Origin: Anaerostipes sp. 992a
GTDB taxonomy: Bacteria; Bacillota; Clostridia; Lachnospirales; Lachnospiraceae
Reading direction: 5' to 3'
DNA: 64,000 nt
Assembly: GCF_001940245.1 (NCBI RefSeq)
Contig: NZ_MJIG01000004.1
Location: 1,054,001-1,118,000 of the forward strand
Positions 35,168 through 44,309 of the stretch are shown piece after piece; the first letter of the stretch is position 1; the number at the start of each line of letters is the position of its first letter. Under the pieces are notes generated by a model. The model did not search any database. It saw only the letters and a program-made list of their open reading frames with translations, and had not been told where the DNA came from. The position numbers and the translations under genes are program-made.

Positions 35168-36643
35168 CTATCCAATCAACATTTGGGCAATCTGCTCCGC
35201 CACCTTAACAAGTGGTCCCGGCCAGATTCCCATTACTATTGCTGCAATTCCAAGTCCAAATACCGGAACGGTAAGCTTCCAGTCTGTCTCTCTCTTCTTC
35301 CATTCCTTTTTCTTTCCACCTTTCGGAGCATATCCATCAATGGAAATCATCAGCAGATATCCTGCAGTCAGCACCGCACTGATCAAAAGTATGACCGGTC
35401 CCAGCCAATATAATACAGGGATTTGAGACTCCATCACTCCATGTGCAAGGAATTCCTTACTGACAAATCCAGCAGCGGGTGGGATTCCCACCAGAGAAAT
35501 CGACGCCATCGTAAATCCTGTCATAACGAGCGGAAGTTCTTTTCCGATACCGGCAAGCTGTCTGATTCTCGTCTTTCCCGTTTCATAGATCACTGCCCCT
35601 GACATCAAGAATAGCGCCGTTTTTGCTATTCCATGGAACACGATGTGAAGCAAAGCTCCCGTGACTCCTGCCACCGTCATAGATGCCAGTCCCAGCAGGA
35701 TATAGGAAACCTGACTGACCGTAGAATAAGCAAATCTTCGTTTCATCATCGGTTCCTTATAGGCCATCATAGACCCCAGAAAAATCGTAATCAGTGCCAG
35801 AATCAACCACAGCATCTGTACCCAGGTGTCTCGTAAATAATCCACACCAAAGATATAAAATACGGTTCTCATACAAGCCAGTACCCCCATCTTGGTAATG
35901 ACTCCAGACATAACTGCACTGGCCGGTGCCGGTGCCTGAGGATGCGCCGTTGGAAGCCATCCATGTAGCGGGAAAATCCCTGCTTTTCCGCAAAATCCAA
36001 CAACCATAATAGCCGCCGCTGCCAGATACAATGTCTCATGTGCTTCAAAGCTTTCCGGTGTAAAGACTCCTCCTGGTATAAAAGCAATGGACGGTGCATA
36101 AGCCGCCAGAATGCAAATTCCTCCAAGGGCAGCCGATGCGCCAAAAATGGAATAAAACATATATTTTCTTGCCGCTCTAACTGCCTCTTTGGTCTTAGAA
36201 TGAAGCACCAGAGGCATAGTAAGAAGAGTCATACACTCAAAACAAAAATACAAGGTCAGAAGATTTCCTGCATAACTTAATCCAACCAGAACACCTTCTG
36301 CAATGAGGTAAAAGGTATAATATCGCCGTTCCTCCCCTTCATGCTTCATATATTCCAGTGCAAAGATTCCAGAGCATATCCAAATGACCGAAATCAATCC
36401 GCTGAAAAAGACCGATAATCGATCGATATGAAAGTAGATCGGCAGATTCTCCAACAAGAAAAAAGCAAGACAGCTGCTGCCCTCTCTTCCCATCCAGAGC
36501 CATACTACGATCAGCTCCAGCCCTAAGGCACCTGTAACATAGATATTTCTTATCTTCTCTCTTTCTAATATCTTCAAACATGGTATCAGCATTCCCATCA
36601 GAATCGGAAGCAATACCGGAACAAGAACCATCCATGAATTCAT
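35168..36643 (-). CDS. Mrp/Mbh-type antiporter subunit (NuoL/M-like)
   Basis: 491 residues with about 14 membrane helices. Conserved residues: Glu in LTLYFCFECMTLLTM, KAGIFPLHGWLPTAHPQAPA with the Lys-His pair, and VITKMGVLACMR. The APAPASAVMSG segment is typical of the NuoL/MrpA branch. It adjoins its paralogue downstream, which suggests tandem duplication followed by divergence. It functions in the membrane arm of the complex. It follows the NuoN-like gene by 12 bases. Confidence 0.88.
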   Translation of the reverse strand: MNSWMVLVPVLLPILMGMLIPCLKILEREKIRNIYVTGALGLELIVVWLWMGREGSSCLAFFLLENLPIYFHIDRLSVFFSGLISVIWICSGIFALEYMKHEGEERRYYTFYLIAEGVLVGLSYAGNLLTLYFCFECMTLLTMPLVLHSKTKEAVRAARKYMFYSIFGASAALGGICILAAYAPSIAFIPGGVFTPESFEAHETLYLAAAAIMVVGFCGKAGIFPLHGWLPTAHPQAPAPASAVMSGVITKMGVLACMRTVFYIFGVDYLRDTWVQMLWLILALITIFLGSMMAYKEPMMKRRFAYSTVSQVSYILLGLASMTVAGVTGALLHIVFHGIAKTALFLMSGAVIYETGKTRIRQLAGIGKELPLVMTGFTMASISLVGIPPAAGFVSKEFLAHGVMESQIPVLYWLGPVILLISAVLTAGYLLMISIDGYAPKGGKKKEWKKRETDWKLTVPVFGLGIAAIVMGIWPGPLVKVAEQIAQMLIG

Positions 36644-36655
36644 ATTACTTCCCTC

Positions 36656-38152
36656 CTAACAAAACATACGAAGACCTGCTCTTAGCAGATCTACTACTGC
36701 ATCTGAATGCATACCTAAAAACAGGTTGGTCACAACAAGAGCCCATAATGCAACCGCCATTCTGAAATCTCTTCGGCCATCGGCTCCCTGCTTCTGCCCC
36801 TTCAACGGCTGATAGATGACGATCAATGCCCTTATAAAATACACCGCATTCAGAATTGTACTAATTCCCAGTGTGATCACTGTAATGATCATCTTAAACT
36901 GATAAGGCGCCTGAATGGCTGCCTGCGCAAAATATACTTTAGAGATATACCCTGCAGTCATAGGAATCCCGACCATGGAAAAGGCGCCTACTAAAAATGC
37001 AAAGCCTGCAATTCGATTTCTATGGGCTGCTCCAATCAATTTCCGATAATTACAGCTTCTTCCTGACACCTGGGATAAACCAGAAGCAGATAAAAACATC
37101 ATGGATTTTGATGCTGCGTGGGACATAATGTGAAAGACTGCTGCCAGCATGCCGGCTGTAGTCCCCAATCCGATTCCCATATAAATATATCCAATCTGGG
37201 CCACACTGGAATATGCGATCATCTTCTTTAAATCATCCTGCCGAATGGCACTTAGGGACCCGAAGATCATGCCTGCGATTCCAAATAGAAATAAGATATT
37301 CAAAATCTTATTCTGAAAAATAATGGAAAGTCCAATGACCCGGTAATAAATCTTGATTAATAAAAAGATATAGGCCTTTGAAACTAAACTGGATAAAATC
37401 GCACTGGATGCCGATGTGGCATAAGTATACGCATCTGGCAGCCAGGAATGAAACGGGAACAGCGCACTCTTCATCGCCAGTCCTACGGATATCAGCGCAA
37501 TAGCGGATGTGAACGGCACCTGATATTGTCCGCTCTTTACCAGCTGTTGAGCTGCTTCCTGAATATTGGACATCAAAAGATGTCCCGTCAAATCATAAAT
37601 CAACGTCAGACCGATCAAAATCAAGCCTGATCCAAGCAGACTCATGATCATATATTTTACCGATGCCAGAAGAGACCTTCCCTCTCCACGAATCACAATG
37701 ATTCCGCAAGCACCGATGGTCATAATCTCTACAAACACATAAGCCGTAAATAAATCGTTGGTATAAGTCAGCGCAAGAATGGCCGCCATCAAAAGATTGA
37801 CCAATACATAATACAGATTAGAACGCTTCTCCGAAATATCCTCTTCCAATCGCTTCACGCCGCCCAATACGGACAACAACATAATCAAACAGAAAAATGT
37901 GGCAAACGCTCCTTCTAAAATTCCAAAGCGAATTTCATTTCCCCACGGTGCCGGATGATGGCCCATAACATAGATATAGCTCTGTTTTGTCTGCCATACA
38001 TAATAAAGCACCAGGATGGACATGAACAGATTGGCCGTAATTACGGTAAAGGAAACCTTCTTCGCCCATTTTCCATCTAATACTGAATTGATGACTCCCG
38101 TTGACATACATAGGAAGATGCCAATAAACGGAAGATTTCTGATAAATTCCAT
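36656..38152 (-). CDS. mrpD: MrpD/NuoN-like antiporter subunit
   Basis: 498 residues with about 14 membrane helices. Conserved residues are in DLFTAYVFVEIMTIGACGI (TM5 Glu), KSALFPFHSWLPDAYTYA and SLVSKAYIFLLIKI. The order MrpC then MrpD matches mrp and mbh operons, so this is the most orthodox antiporter subunit of the cluster. Start and MrpC stop abut (38152/38153). Confidence 0.88.
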   Translation of the reverse strand: MEFIRNLPFIGIFLCMSTGVINSVLDGKWAKKVSFTVITANLFMSILVLYYVWQTKQSYIYVMGHHPAPWGNEIRFGILEGAFATFFCLIMLLSVLGGVKRLEEDISEKRSNLYYVLVNLLMAAILALTYTNDLFTAYVFVEIMTIGACGIIVIRGEGRSLLASVKYMIMSLLGSGLILIGLTLIYDLTGHLLMSNIQEAAQQLVKSGQYQVPFTSAIALISVGLAMKSALFPFHSWLPDAYTYATSASSAILSSLVSKAYIFLLIKIYYRVIGLSIIFQNKILNILFLFGIAGMIFGSLSAIRQDDLKKMIAYSSVAQIGYIYMGIGLGTTAGMLAAVFHIMSHAASKSMMFLSASGLSQVSGRSCNYRKLIGAAHRNRIAGFAFLVGAFSMVGIPMTAGYISKVYFAQAAIQAPYQFKMIITVITLGISTILNAVYFIRALIVIYQPLKGQKQGADGRRDFRMAVALWALVVTNLFLGMHSDAVVDLLRAGLRMFC

Positions 38153-38527
38153 CTATCGCTCCTCCTTTTTTGCCTTCATGGAAATCTCATCTACATCCAG
38201 AGATCCATATCTTCGATAAAGTCGAATGGTAAGTGCCAGCATCACCGCAGTCACGCTTACGGAGACGACAATCCCCGTCAGTACCAATCCACTGGGAATC
38301 GGATTGATATATGCCTCCTGCTTCTGGATCCCATTTACCACAATGGGTGCCATTCTTCCTTCAATATATCCCTTCGCTGCCAGAAAAAGATAGACCGCTG
38401 TATCCATAATATTAAGCCCGATAATCTTCTTGATCATATTTCGATGCAGCAAAAGGGTGGTAAACCCAATTCCAAACAGGATCACGGCTACCGTTTCATA
38501 ATAATTGTGAAACAAATTTGCTCCCAT
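38153..38527 (-). CDS. mrpC: MrpC/NuoK-like subunit
   Basis: 124 residues with three membrane helices. HRNMIKKIIGLNIMDTAVYL and INPIPSGLVLTGIVVSVSVTA are the standard MrpC/MnhC signatures; the latter matches the NuoK TM3 with its conserved region. It is needed for assembly and probably forms part of the proton path. It lies between MrpB-like and MrpD-like genes, as in mrp operons. Confidence 0.92.
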   Translation of the reverse strand: MGANLFHNYYETVAVILFGIGFTTLLLHRNMIKKIIGLNIMDTAVYLFLAAKGYIEGRMAPIVVNGIQKQEAYINPIPSGLVLTGIVVSVSVTAVMLALTIRLYRRYGSLDVDEISMKAKKEER

Positions 38528-38529
38528 AT

Positions 38530-39522
38530 CTAGAAATCTCCTTTTCTGAATAATACATAAAACGCATACATCGTACAGGATACCACCGCTCCTACACAGA
38601 TATTCAATACCAGAATCAGCCCACTGCTTAAGATATGCCCTGGAATCCCCAATGGGATGATGCTTTTTATGTGATTGGCTCCGGTAAAAAAGGAATAGCT
38701 TTTTGCTGCCGCATAGGTCAGAAGCCCTGCCAGAGATACCACCCGGAACGTTTTAAGGGTAAAAAACCGCTCCGTTTTTTGAAACCCATAAGCATCCAGA
38801 TATAAGATCAGCCCTGCGCCGATGATGGCCCCTCCTGAGAAGCCCCCTCCTGGCGACAAATGTCCAAATAGTATGACATAAATTCCAAAAATAAAAATAA
38901 TCGGTACGAGAAAAAAAGCTGCCTTCTGAAGAATCTTATCGTTCTTCGGTTCTAGCAGTCGGTCATTCTCTGCCTCCTTGGCCTTTTCATCCTCAATATT
39001 CTTCTCCTTCCCAATTCCAAGGCGAAGAATGATAAAAACACAGCTTACCGCAATAAAAAGCACATGTGATTCCCCGAACGTATCAAATGCACGATAATCT
39101 AAAATCATTCCTGTTACAATATTGACTGCCCCAGTCTCCTGTATCCCCTGCTCGATGTATCGTTTGGATACCTCATTGTTCACCGGATTATCCGAATTTC
39201 CGAATTCTGGAAGATAGGAAACCGTGATCAACAGACTTCCAATGACCGCAAGACAGATCAGCACCGCCAAAATACGATATACCCTTTCATAAATGTGTAC
39301 ACCTTTTTCTTCCGGCCAGCTGCGATACTTTGCATAGAGCCTGGCTTCCTTTCGCTGTGCAGTTTTAGCCCGCTCCATATCCTCTTCATATTTTTTTGAG
39401 AGTTCTTCATCCGTCAGATGCCACTCCGGGGAAGATTTATATTCTACTGGCATCTCTCCATTCAGCCACTGTGAAAACCGATGCCATTTTGACTGTTCAT
39501 AATCCTTTCTAACTTTACTCAT
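38530..39522 (-). CDS. MbhE/MnhB-like subunit (fused MrpA C-terminal and MrpB modules)
   Basis: 330 residues. The hydrophilic N-terminus of about 80 residues (charged, Lys/Glu-rich) is unusual for the family. A helix and then the MbhE-type sequence (LPEFGNSDNPVNNEVSKRY, TGAVNIVTGMILDYRAFDT) correspond to the MrpA C-terminal module. The rest is MnhB with FGHLSPGGGFSGGAIIGAG. In archaeal mbh operons these are two proteins; here they are one. It overlaps the DUF4040 gene by 8 bases. Confidence 0.88.
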   Translation of the reverse strand: MSKVRKDYEQSKWHRFSQWLNGEMPVEYKSSPEWHLTDEELSKKYEEDMERAKTAQRKEARLYAKYRSWPEEKGVHIYERVYRILAVLICLAVIGSLLITVSYLPEFGNSDNPVNNEVSKRYIEQGIQETGAVNIVTGMILDYRAFDTFGESHVLFIAVSCVFIILRLGIGKEKNIEDEKAKEAENDRLLEPKNDKILQKAAFFLVPIIFIFGIYVILFGHLSPGGGFSGGAIIGAGLILYLDAYGFQKTERFFTLKTFRVVSLAGLLTYAAAKSYSFFTGANHIKSIIPLGIPGHILSSGLILVLNICVGAVVSCTMYAFYVLFRKGDF

Positions 39523-39772
39523 CCTCTTCCTCGTCTCCCTTCATTACACCAATCTTTTTAAAGGTTACGAAAAACAATATACTGGTCACCCCTGCTCCTA
39601 CTGCCGCCTCTGTAATAGCCAGATCCGGTGATTGCAACAAAAACCAGATAATCGCCATGATCAGGCTGTATGACATGAAGATGACCACTGATGTCAAAAG
39701 ATTCTTTGACAGACAGGTCGCAATGGCACAAACAATCAAAAATCCCAATAAAATCAGTCCAATCACTTTCAT
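39515..39772 (-). CDS. DUF4040 (MbhD/MrpA C-terminal) subunit
   Basis: 85 residues with three helices. LQSPDLAITEAAVGAGVTS is the DUF4040/MbhD signature, equivalent to NuoJ of complex I. The tail is acidic (KGDEEEDE). Its ATG overlaps the mrpG stop by four bases. In classical Mrp this is a piece of MrpA; as a free protein it marks the Mbh-like operon layout. Confidence 0.9.
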   Translation of the reverse strand: MKVIGLILLGFLIVCAIATCLSKNLLTSVVIFMSYSLIMAIIWFLLQSPDLAITEAAVGAGVTSILFFVTFKKIGVMKGDEEEDE

Positions 39773-40092
39773 TCTTTTGGCACCTCACATTCCTGCTCCA
39801 AATTCTTATAAATCGTAACCTCCAGTCTGGAGACCAGATGACTGGATACCGGGCTTGCAAACCACAAAAACAAAATGATCAATACTAATTTCAGCGATGC
39901 AAAAGAAATACCATAAATGACGATCAATCCAATCATCACCGATGCCAGAGCCAATGTATCACACATGGCTGCCGAATGCATACGGTTTAGCACATAGGAA
40001 AATCGATACATGCCGAAGGTGGCCACAGCTGCGGTTATGATTCCTATTATAATAAAAAATGCTCCGATCAAAAAACGAATCCATTCAATCAT
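39769..40092 (-). CDS. mrpG: MrpG-like subunit
   Basis: 107 residues with three helices and the MrpG motif FGMYRFSYVLNRMHSAAMCD, then ALASVMIGLIVIYG. The ATG at 40092 has GGAGG upstream; the longer frame overlaps mrpF. It overlaps the mrpF stop by 8 bases. It is a small membrane subunit needed for antiport. Confidence 0.9.
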   Translation of the reverse strand: MIEWIRFLIGAFFIIIGIITAAVATFGMYRFSYVLNRMHSAAMCDTLALASVMIGLIVIYGISFASLKLVLIILFLWFASPVSSHLVSRLEVTIYKNLEQECEVPKE

Positions 40093-40408
40093 CCTTATTC
40101 TCCTCCTGTTTCTTCTTTTTCTCACGATATACACCCATATATACTTTTGTCAAAACTATCACACCAATAAAGCTGACCATCGCATAGATGAGACAGACAT
40201 CCAGAAGATAGCTTTCTTTTAGAAGCACAGACAATAGCGCAATGGAGATAATCGTCATGGTGCCTATCATATTACCACTGATGATTCGATCCGTCAGTCT
40301 CGGTCCTCGAATCGCGCGAATCAAACATAAAAATATAAGGATTGCCATGAAAAACATGCATATGATAATAAACCCATCCTGAACCTGCATTAACAACTCT
40401 GATTTCAT
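40085..40408 (-). CDS. mrpF: MrpF-like subunit
   Basis: 107 residues with three helices. IRAIRGPRLTDRIISGNMIG and DVCLIYAMVSFIGVIVLTK are MrpF/MnhF signatures. The tail is Lys/Glu-rich. Its ATG overlaps the mrpE stop (ATGA). Confidence 0.92.
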   Translation of the reverse strand: MKSELLMQVQDGFIIICMFFMAILIFLCLIRAIRGPRLTDRIISGNMIGTMTIISIALLSVLLKESYLLDVCLIYAMVSFIGVIVLTKVYMGVYREKKKKQEENKDD

Positions 40409-40881
40409 CCTTTTTCGCCTTCTTTCTCTTCTAATTGATGCAATAAGCGCACAAAAATAGAATCGTCCATTCCTTCCGCCATGGATTTATCCAGGCAATG
40501 TACCAAATATTCGTCTCCTTCCAAAGTAACGGTAATAGTCCCTGGTGTCAATGTAATGGAATTTGCCAGAATCACTCTGGCTAAATCTGTCTTTAGGTCT
40601 GTCCGAAACCGTACCAACTTGGGTTCAACTTCCATTTTTGGTGAAAGAATGAGCTGCATCACTCCAATATTAGCCTTTAAGATTTCCAATATGAGAATGA
40701 CTGCATATCCGATTCCCCATAAAATATTTCGATATACTTTTTTTTCTTTCTGAATGGAATAATCCAGAAATTTACATTGAAAAGCAAAAACAACTGCAGC
40801 TATCACCACTCCAAATGCCGCAATTTCCAATGTAAGATCTCCCGCAAAAATTATCCAGCATATAAAAAATAACAGTAGCAT
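40405..40881 (-). CDS. mrpE: MrpE-like subunit
   Basis: 158 residues. Two N-terminal helices are followed by a cytoplasmic domain with ANIGVMQLILSPKMEVEPKL and ILANSITLTPGTITVTLEGD, the MrpE signature. The ATG at 40881 has GGAGG 6 bases upstream; about 50 residues of longer frame run into the promoter and are discarded. It is the first gene of the ten-gene antiporter operon. Confidence 0.92.
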   Translation of the reverse strand: MLLLFFICWIIFAGDLTLEIAAFGVVIAAVVFAFQCKFLDYSIQKEKKVYRNILWGIGYAVILILEILKANIGVMQLILSPKMEVEPKLVRFRTDLKTDLARVILANSITLTPGTITVTLEGDEYLVHCLDKSMAEGMDDSIFVRLLHQLEEKEGEKG

Positions 40882-40936
40882 GGTACCCCTCCGATCTACG
40901 AATCCTTCCGCTGTATGCATCCTTTCGCTTATCGTT

Positions 40937-40965
40937 ATTATATCCCACTCTTTGGGAATAATCAA
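40937..40965 (-). promoter_or_regulatory. promoter of the Mrp-type operon, with a dyad in the spacer
   Basis: Minus strand: TTGATT (40960-40965), 17-base spacer, perfect TATAAT (40937-40942), 56 bases before the mrpE ATG. The spacer holds TCCCA-5 bases-TGGGA, a dyad that could be an operator. Confidence 0.75.
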
Positions 40966-40976
40966 TTTTATTAAAA

Positions 40977-41006
40977 TATAAAAAAGAATCCTGCTCTGCA
41001 GGATTC
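40977..41006 (-). terminator. rho-independent terminator after the CitMHS gene
   Basis: A perfect 10-bp stem (AGAATCCTGC/GCAGGATTCT) with a 3-base loop, followed on the minus strand by TTTTTTATATTTT. Confidence 0.9.
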
Positions 41007-41014
41007 TACATGGT

Positions 41015-42316
41015 CTATAATTGTAATACTCCAAAGATAATCGCTGTCAGTACGACAATGGCATTCGTCACCGTCTGTATTGGCACCGCCTTCTTACAAT
41101 AAGGCTCTACCTCTGTTTCAGTCAACGCACATCCAAGATAGGTGGATGAGTTGGTTGGCGTAGAGCTTGTTGCCAGTGACAAGTTACATACAAATGGTGC
41201 GATCATTGCCACTGGTGAAATTCCAAATCCTGCTCCAACCGATACGAATAATGGATACAGAGCATTGAAGATCTGGAATGGCACAAAATAAATAATAATT
41301 ACGCAAAGCAGCAGCATAATAATATGGAAATAGCGAAGCAGGAACGCTGGACATACCTGAACCAGACTTTCGGACAAAGCCCCTACCATTCCCGTGCTGT
41401 TAAATACTGCCTGATACATATTGATCGCTAACAACATGACCAGAATATTCAGATACATCGGTCCTACCTTTCCAAATATTTTACCATAATCCTTTGGATA
41501 ATTGATCATCGCAGTTACGACCGTTGCAATAATAAATACAAGATAAGGCGGAATACTGAACACACCAAGTGCTACCATAAATACTACAAATAGAATCAGG
41601 TTGATCCAGAACATCTTTGGTCGAAGAAATGGTTTTTCTTCTTCCTCTTTTTTCTCAATCTCTTCCTCCTTCACAACTGGTCCAAAAGTACCTACCCGCT
41701 TTTTATGCTTCATCGCAAAATATACCCATTGAAGAACAATGGCCGGTATAAAGCATAATCCCCACGGTACAGATGCAGAAGCCAGTTCGGCTGTATCAAT
41801 CCCTGAAGACATAGCCGTATAAGCCATACCAATTCCCCATGGAATAAAGCACATCGCTGACATAGCCGTCTGTGCGATAATAAACGCTGCTTCTCTATCA
41901 AAATCAAATTTTTTATATAATGGAACTAAGATTGGAAATGTAATCAAATATGCCGGAGTAAAGTTTCCTGTCAAGATTGCAAATGCTCCAATCAAAGAGG
42001 TTAAGATCATAATGACAATGACGTTCATCTTATTTCCTAATTTCTTAGTAATTGCAGATACAATGGTATCAAACATCCCTGTCTCTGTCAGCATTGTAAA
42101 ATATAAAAATGCAAACAACAGCATAAATCCAGTTGATTTCATCAGAGATGCAAACTGCTCCAATACAAAATCACTGATCTCAAAAATATCATATCCCAAT
42201 ATCATGGCACAGATCATAGGAACGATCAGTAATACAAAGTTAAATGGAACCTTCTTGGTCAATACAGTTGCCACTACGATCAAGATCAGTATAATGGCCA
42301 TAAGTGTAATACTCAT
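41015..42316 (-). CDS. CitMHS/SLC13-like carboxylate transporter
   Basis: 433 residues with about 11-12 membrane helices and a charged loop in the middle (EEEIEKKEEEEKPFLRPK). GNFTPAYLITFPILVPLYKK and SLATSSTPTNSSTYLGCAL resemble the re-entrant substrate motifs of citrate-metal:H+ symporters (CitMHS). It probably imports a di- or tricarboxylate. It lies 9 bases after an esterase gene in a two-gene operon, so its substrate may be the acid released by that esterase. GGGGG precedes the ATG. Confidence 0.75.
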   Translation of the reverse strand: MSITLMAIILILIVVATVLTKKVPFNFVLLIVPMICAMILGYDIFEISDFVLEQFASLMKSTGFMLLFAFLYFTMLTETGMFDTIVSAITKKLGNKMNVIVIMILTSLIGAFAILTGNFTPAYLITFPILVPLYKKFDFDREAAFIIAQTAMSAMCFIPWGIGMAYTAMSSGIDTAELASASVPWGLCFIPAIVLQWVYFAMKHKKRVGTFGPVVKEEEIEKKEEEEKPFLRPKMFWINLILFVVFMVALGVFSIPPYLVFIIATVVTAMINYPKDYGKIFGKVGPMYLNILVMLLAINMYQAVFNSTGMVGALSESLVQVCPAFLLRYFHIIMLLLCVIIIYFVPFQIFNALYPLFVSVGAGFGISPVAMIAPFVCNLSLATSSTPTNSSTYLGCALTETEVEPYCKKAVPIQTVTNAIVVLTAIIFGVLQL

Positions 42317-42325
42317 ATAATCCCC

Positions 42326-43252
42326 CTATTCTTCCATGTGTTTACGGATAAATGCTTCTACAATTGCCATATTTTCTTCTGTCCAAAATGCCACATCTCC
42401 ATGTCCGGCATTTTTCATCAGATAAAATTCAACATCTTTTCCTTCTTCCATCAGCTTTTTATACAGGCGAATGCTCTGATTACATGCTACCATGTCATCT
42501 GCTTCCCCGTGCATCATTAATACTGGAGGAGAAGGTACCTCTTCCCTAACGTAATTCATCGCAGTTACTGGTGCAGATAATTCTGGATATTCATATACAT
42601 TTTTTCTTCCAATCAACATCCCTTCCGGACTGTCTGGTTCTCCCTGATTTAAAGTTGTCGGGAAATCCTCCTTAATGCGTACATCTGTAACTCCATAAAA
42701 ATCGATCAAAGCCTTTACTTTACAGGAATATTCTCCATATACATCCGTATCCATACAATCTTCATCTGCCGTAAACGCTGCAAGAAATGCTGTATTTCCA
42801 CCACTGGAATCTCCCATCAGAAAAACCTGTTCCGGATCAATATGAAATTCCTCTGCATGTTTTCTTAAGAAGCGAATTCCTGTCTTGGCATCCTGTACCT
42901 GTGCAGGAAAAACTGCCAGATCACTTTCCCGATACTGTAAAATCGCAGTTACAAATCCTTTTTGCGCCAGTCTTGCCATCACTCCAAGTCTCTTATACTC
43001 ATCCTGCTTCATCCAGGCAGATCCCTGTACATATAAAATTGCAGGGTAAGTATAGCCTACGCCTTCCTTCATCTCCGGAACAATCATCTGCAAGGTTCGT
43101 TTGATTCCGTCTCTTTCTACATAACAAACATCATGCTTGTATAATCCATAGACTTCTTTTCCATTGGCTTCTAATATATGTACATTTTCTATAGAATCCA
43201 ACGCTTTTTTGAACTCGTCAAAACCCATTTTTTTGATTTCTTCTCTGTTCAT
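42326..43252 (-). CDS. alpha/beta-hydrolase (carboxylesterase, BD-FAE/HSL-like)
   Basis: 308 residues with no signal peptide. The nucleophile motif is LMGDSSGGNTAF (Ser in GDSSGG), the acid in HGEADDMV and the base in AGHGD. YVQGSAWMKQDEYKR supplies the oxyanion region, in place of the HGGG of typical HSL esterases. It probably hydrolyses short acyl or feruloyl-type esters. The ATG at 43252 is set by GGAGG upstream; the longer frame runs into the promoter. It is the first gene of a two-gene operon with a CitMHS-type transporter. Confidence 0.85.
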   Translation of the reverse strand: MNREEIKKMGFDEFKKALDSIENVHILEANGKEVYGLYKHDVCYVERDGIKRTLQMIVPEMKEGVGYTYPAILYVQGSAWMKQDEYKRLGVMARLAQKGFVTAILQYRESDLAVFPAQVQDAKTGIRFLRKHAEEFHIDPEQVFLMGDSSGGNTAFLAAFTADEDCMDTDVYGEYSCKVKALIDFYGVTDVRIKEDFPTTLNQGEPDSPEGMLIGRKNVYEYPELSAPVTAMNYVREEVPSPPVLMMHGEADDMVACNQSIRLYKKLMEEGKDVEFYLMKNAGHGDVAFWTEENMAIVEAFIRKHMEE

Positions 43253-43300
43253 ATTCTGCTCCTCCTCGTTTTTTCTTATTGTGTTTTTAATATTGTTAAT

Positions 43301-43329
43301 TTTATAACCAACAGTCACTTCCAGGTCAA
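43301..43329 (-). promoter_or_regulatory. promoter of the esterase-transporter operon
   Basis: Minus strand: TTGACC (43324-43329), 17-base spacer, TATAAA (43301-43306), about 50 bases before the esterase ATG. A MerR-type gene lies just upstream, but the spacer is 17, not the 19-20 typical of MerR activation. Confidence 0.65.
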
Positions 43330-43423
43330 TCGGTTATTTATATGAATTTTCTATAAATAATTCCAAACTTATATAGATTATTTATTCTTCTTCCTTTTCT
43401 ATGTGGCTTAAAATCGTTGTAGA

Positions 43424-43471
43424 CAAAAAAAATCAGGCAGAAACCTGAGTGTTACCCTCAGGTTTCTGCCT
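43424..43471 (-). terminator. rho-independent terminator after the MerR gene
   Basis: A perfect 15-bp stem (43435-43449 with 43457-43471), followed on the minus strand by GATTTTTTTT. It ends the nrd-merR transcript. Confidence 0.92.
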
Positions 43472-43494
43472 TCATTCATTTACCATACTTCTTG

Positions 43495-44298
43495 TTACTC
43501 TAATGGTATAAATATCTTAAAATAATTCCAGTCCCTTTGTTCTTCATCATGAGTTATCTTAATTCTCACACCATAAGCGTCTGACGGAAAAACATACTTA
43601 TATTGACGAAAAATCTTTCTGATCGCAACTGCCATCTCTCCATTAGAAACATAGGAGCCTGTTAACCTCATATAAGTGACAAATGCCCTGCCATTTTTAA
43701 TATGAGTCATTCCTTCTGTCTGGAATTCCTCTTTTTCTTTCTCTGCAAAGATTCCATTCCCCCAGGAAAATGCCTGCTCCCCGTCATTTAGATAATCTCT
43801 GGATAAGCATACCACTGATTTACTCTGTGGAACATAATCGATTAAATTCACTCCACCCGTCTCCATCTGAGCATCTTCTCCGTATTCTAAATTCACCGTC
43901 TGACTTCTCATATAAAAATGCGGAAGTTCTTCAATATACCATTTTCCAAGGTGAGCATCCACATCCATGATTTCCTTTCGATAAGCGTCCACTACAGCCT
44001 TTTTCTCTTTCAGTTCTTCAATCTGCCTGCTAAGCTCTCTGCTCCTTTGCTCCATCATCTGCTCAAAGATATGATCATCTGCCTCTTTTAAGAGAATTCC
44101 CGTATCTTTCAGGGAAAAATCCATGTTACGGTATTTGAGACATTCATAAATATCCGTACAAACTCTTACATTGTAGGAACGATAGTTGGAATGTTCATCC
44201 CGATTTGAAGAGATCAATCCAATCTTCTCATAATATTTGATCGTGTGGATCGAAACACCTGTAAATGTGGAAAGTGCTCCAATTGTCTTTTCCTTCAT
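43495..44298 (-). CDS. MerR-family transcriptional regulator with GyrI-like ligand domain
   Basis: 267 residues. The MerR winged helix (TIGALSTFTGVSIHTIKYYE, then KIGLISSNRDE) is followed by a dimerisation coiled coil (about 75-110) and a C-terminal domain of about 150 residues similar in layout to GyrI/BmrR multidrug-binding domains. No Cys metal site is seen. The ATG lies 11 bases after the nrdG stop, with AAGGA upstream, so it may be cotranscribed with the nrd genes. Its target could be the esterase-transporter operon directly downstream. Confidence 0.88.
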   Translation of the reverse strand: MKEKTIGALSTFTGVSIHTIKYYEKIGLISSNRDEHSNYRSYNVRVCTDIYECLKYRNMDFSLKDTGILLKEADDHIFEQMMEQRSRELSRQIEELKEKKAVVDAYRKEIMDVDAHLGKWYIEELPHFYMRSQTVNLEYGEDAQMETGGVNLIDYVPQSKSVVCLSRDYLNDGEQAFSWGNGIFAEKEKEEFQTEGMTHIKNGRAFVTYMRLTGSYVSNGEMAVAIRKIFRQYKYVFPSDAYGVRIKITHDEEQRDWNYFKIFIPLE

Positions 44299-44309
44299 CC
44301 TGCTTTCCT

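Noticed and set aside
43301-43329. MerR-type 19-20-bp spacer promoter for the esterase operon
   Set aside because: The best -35/-10 pair has a normal 17-bp spacer and the dyad in it is weak.
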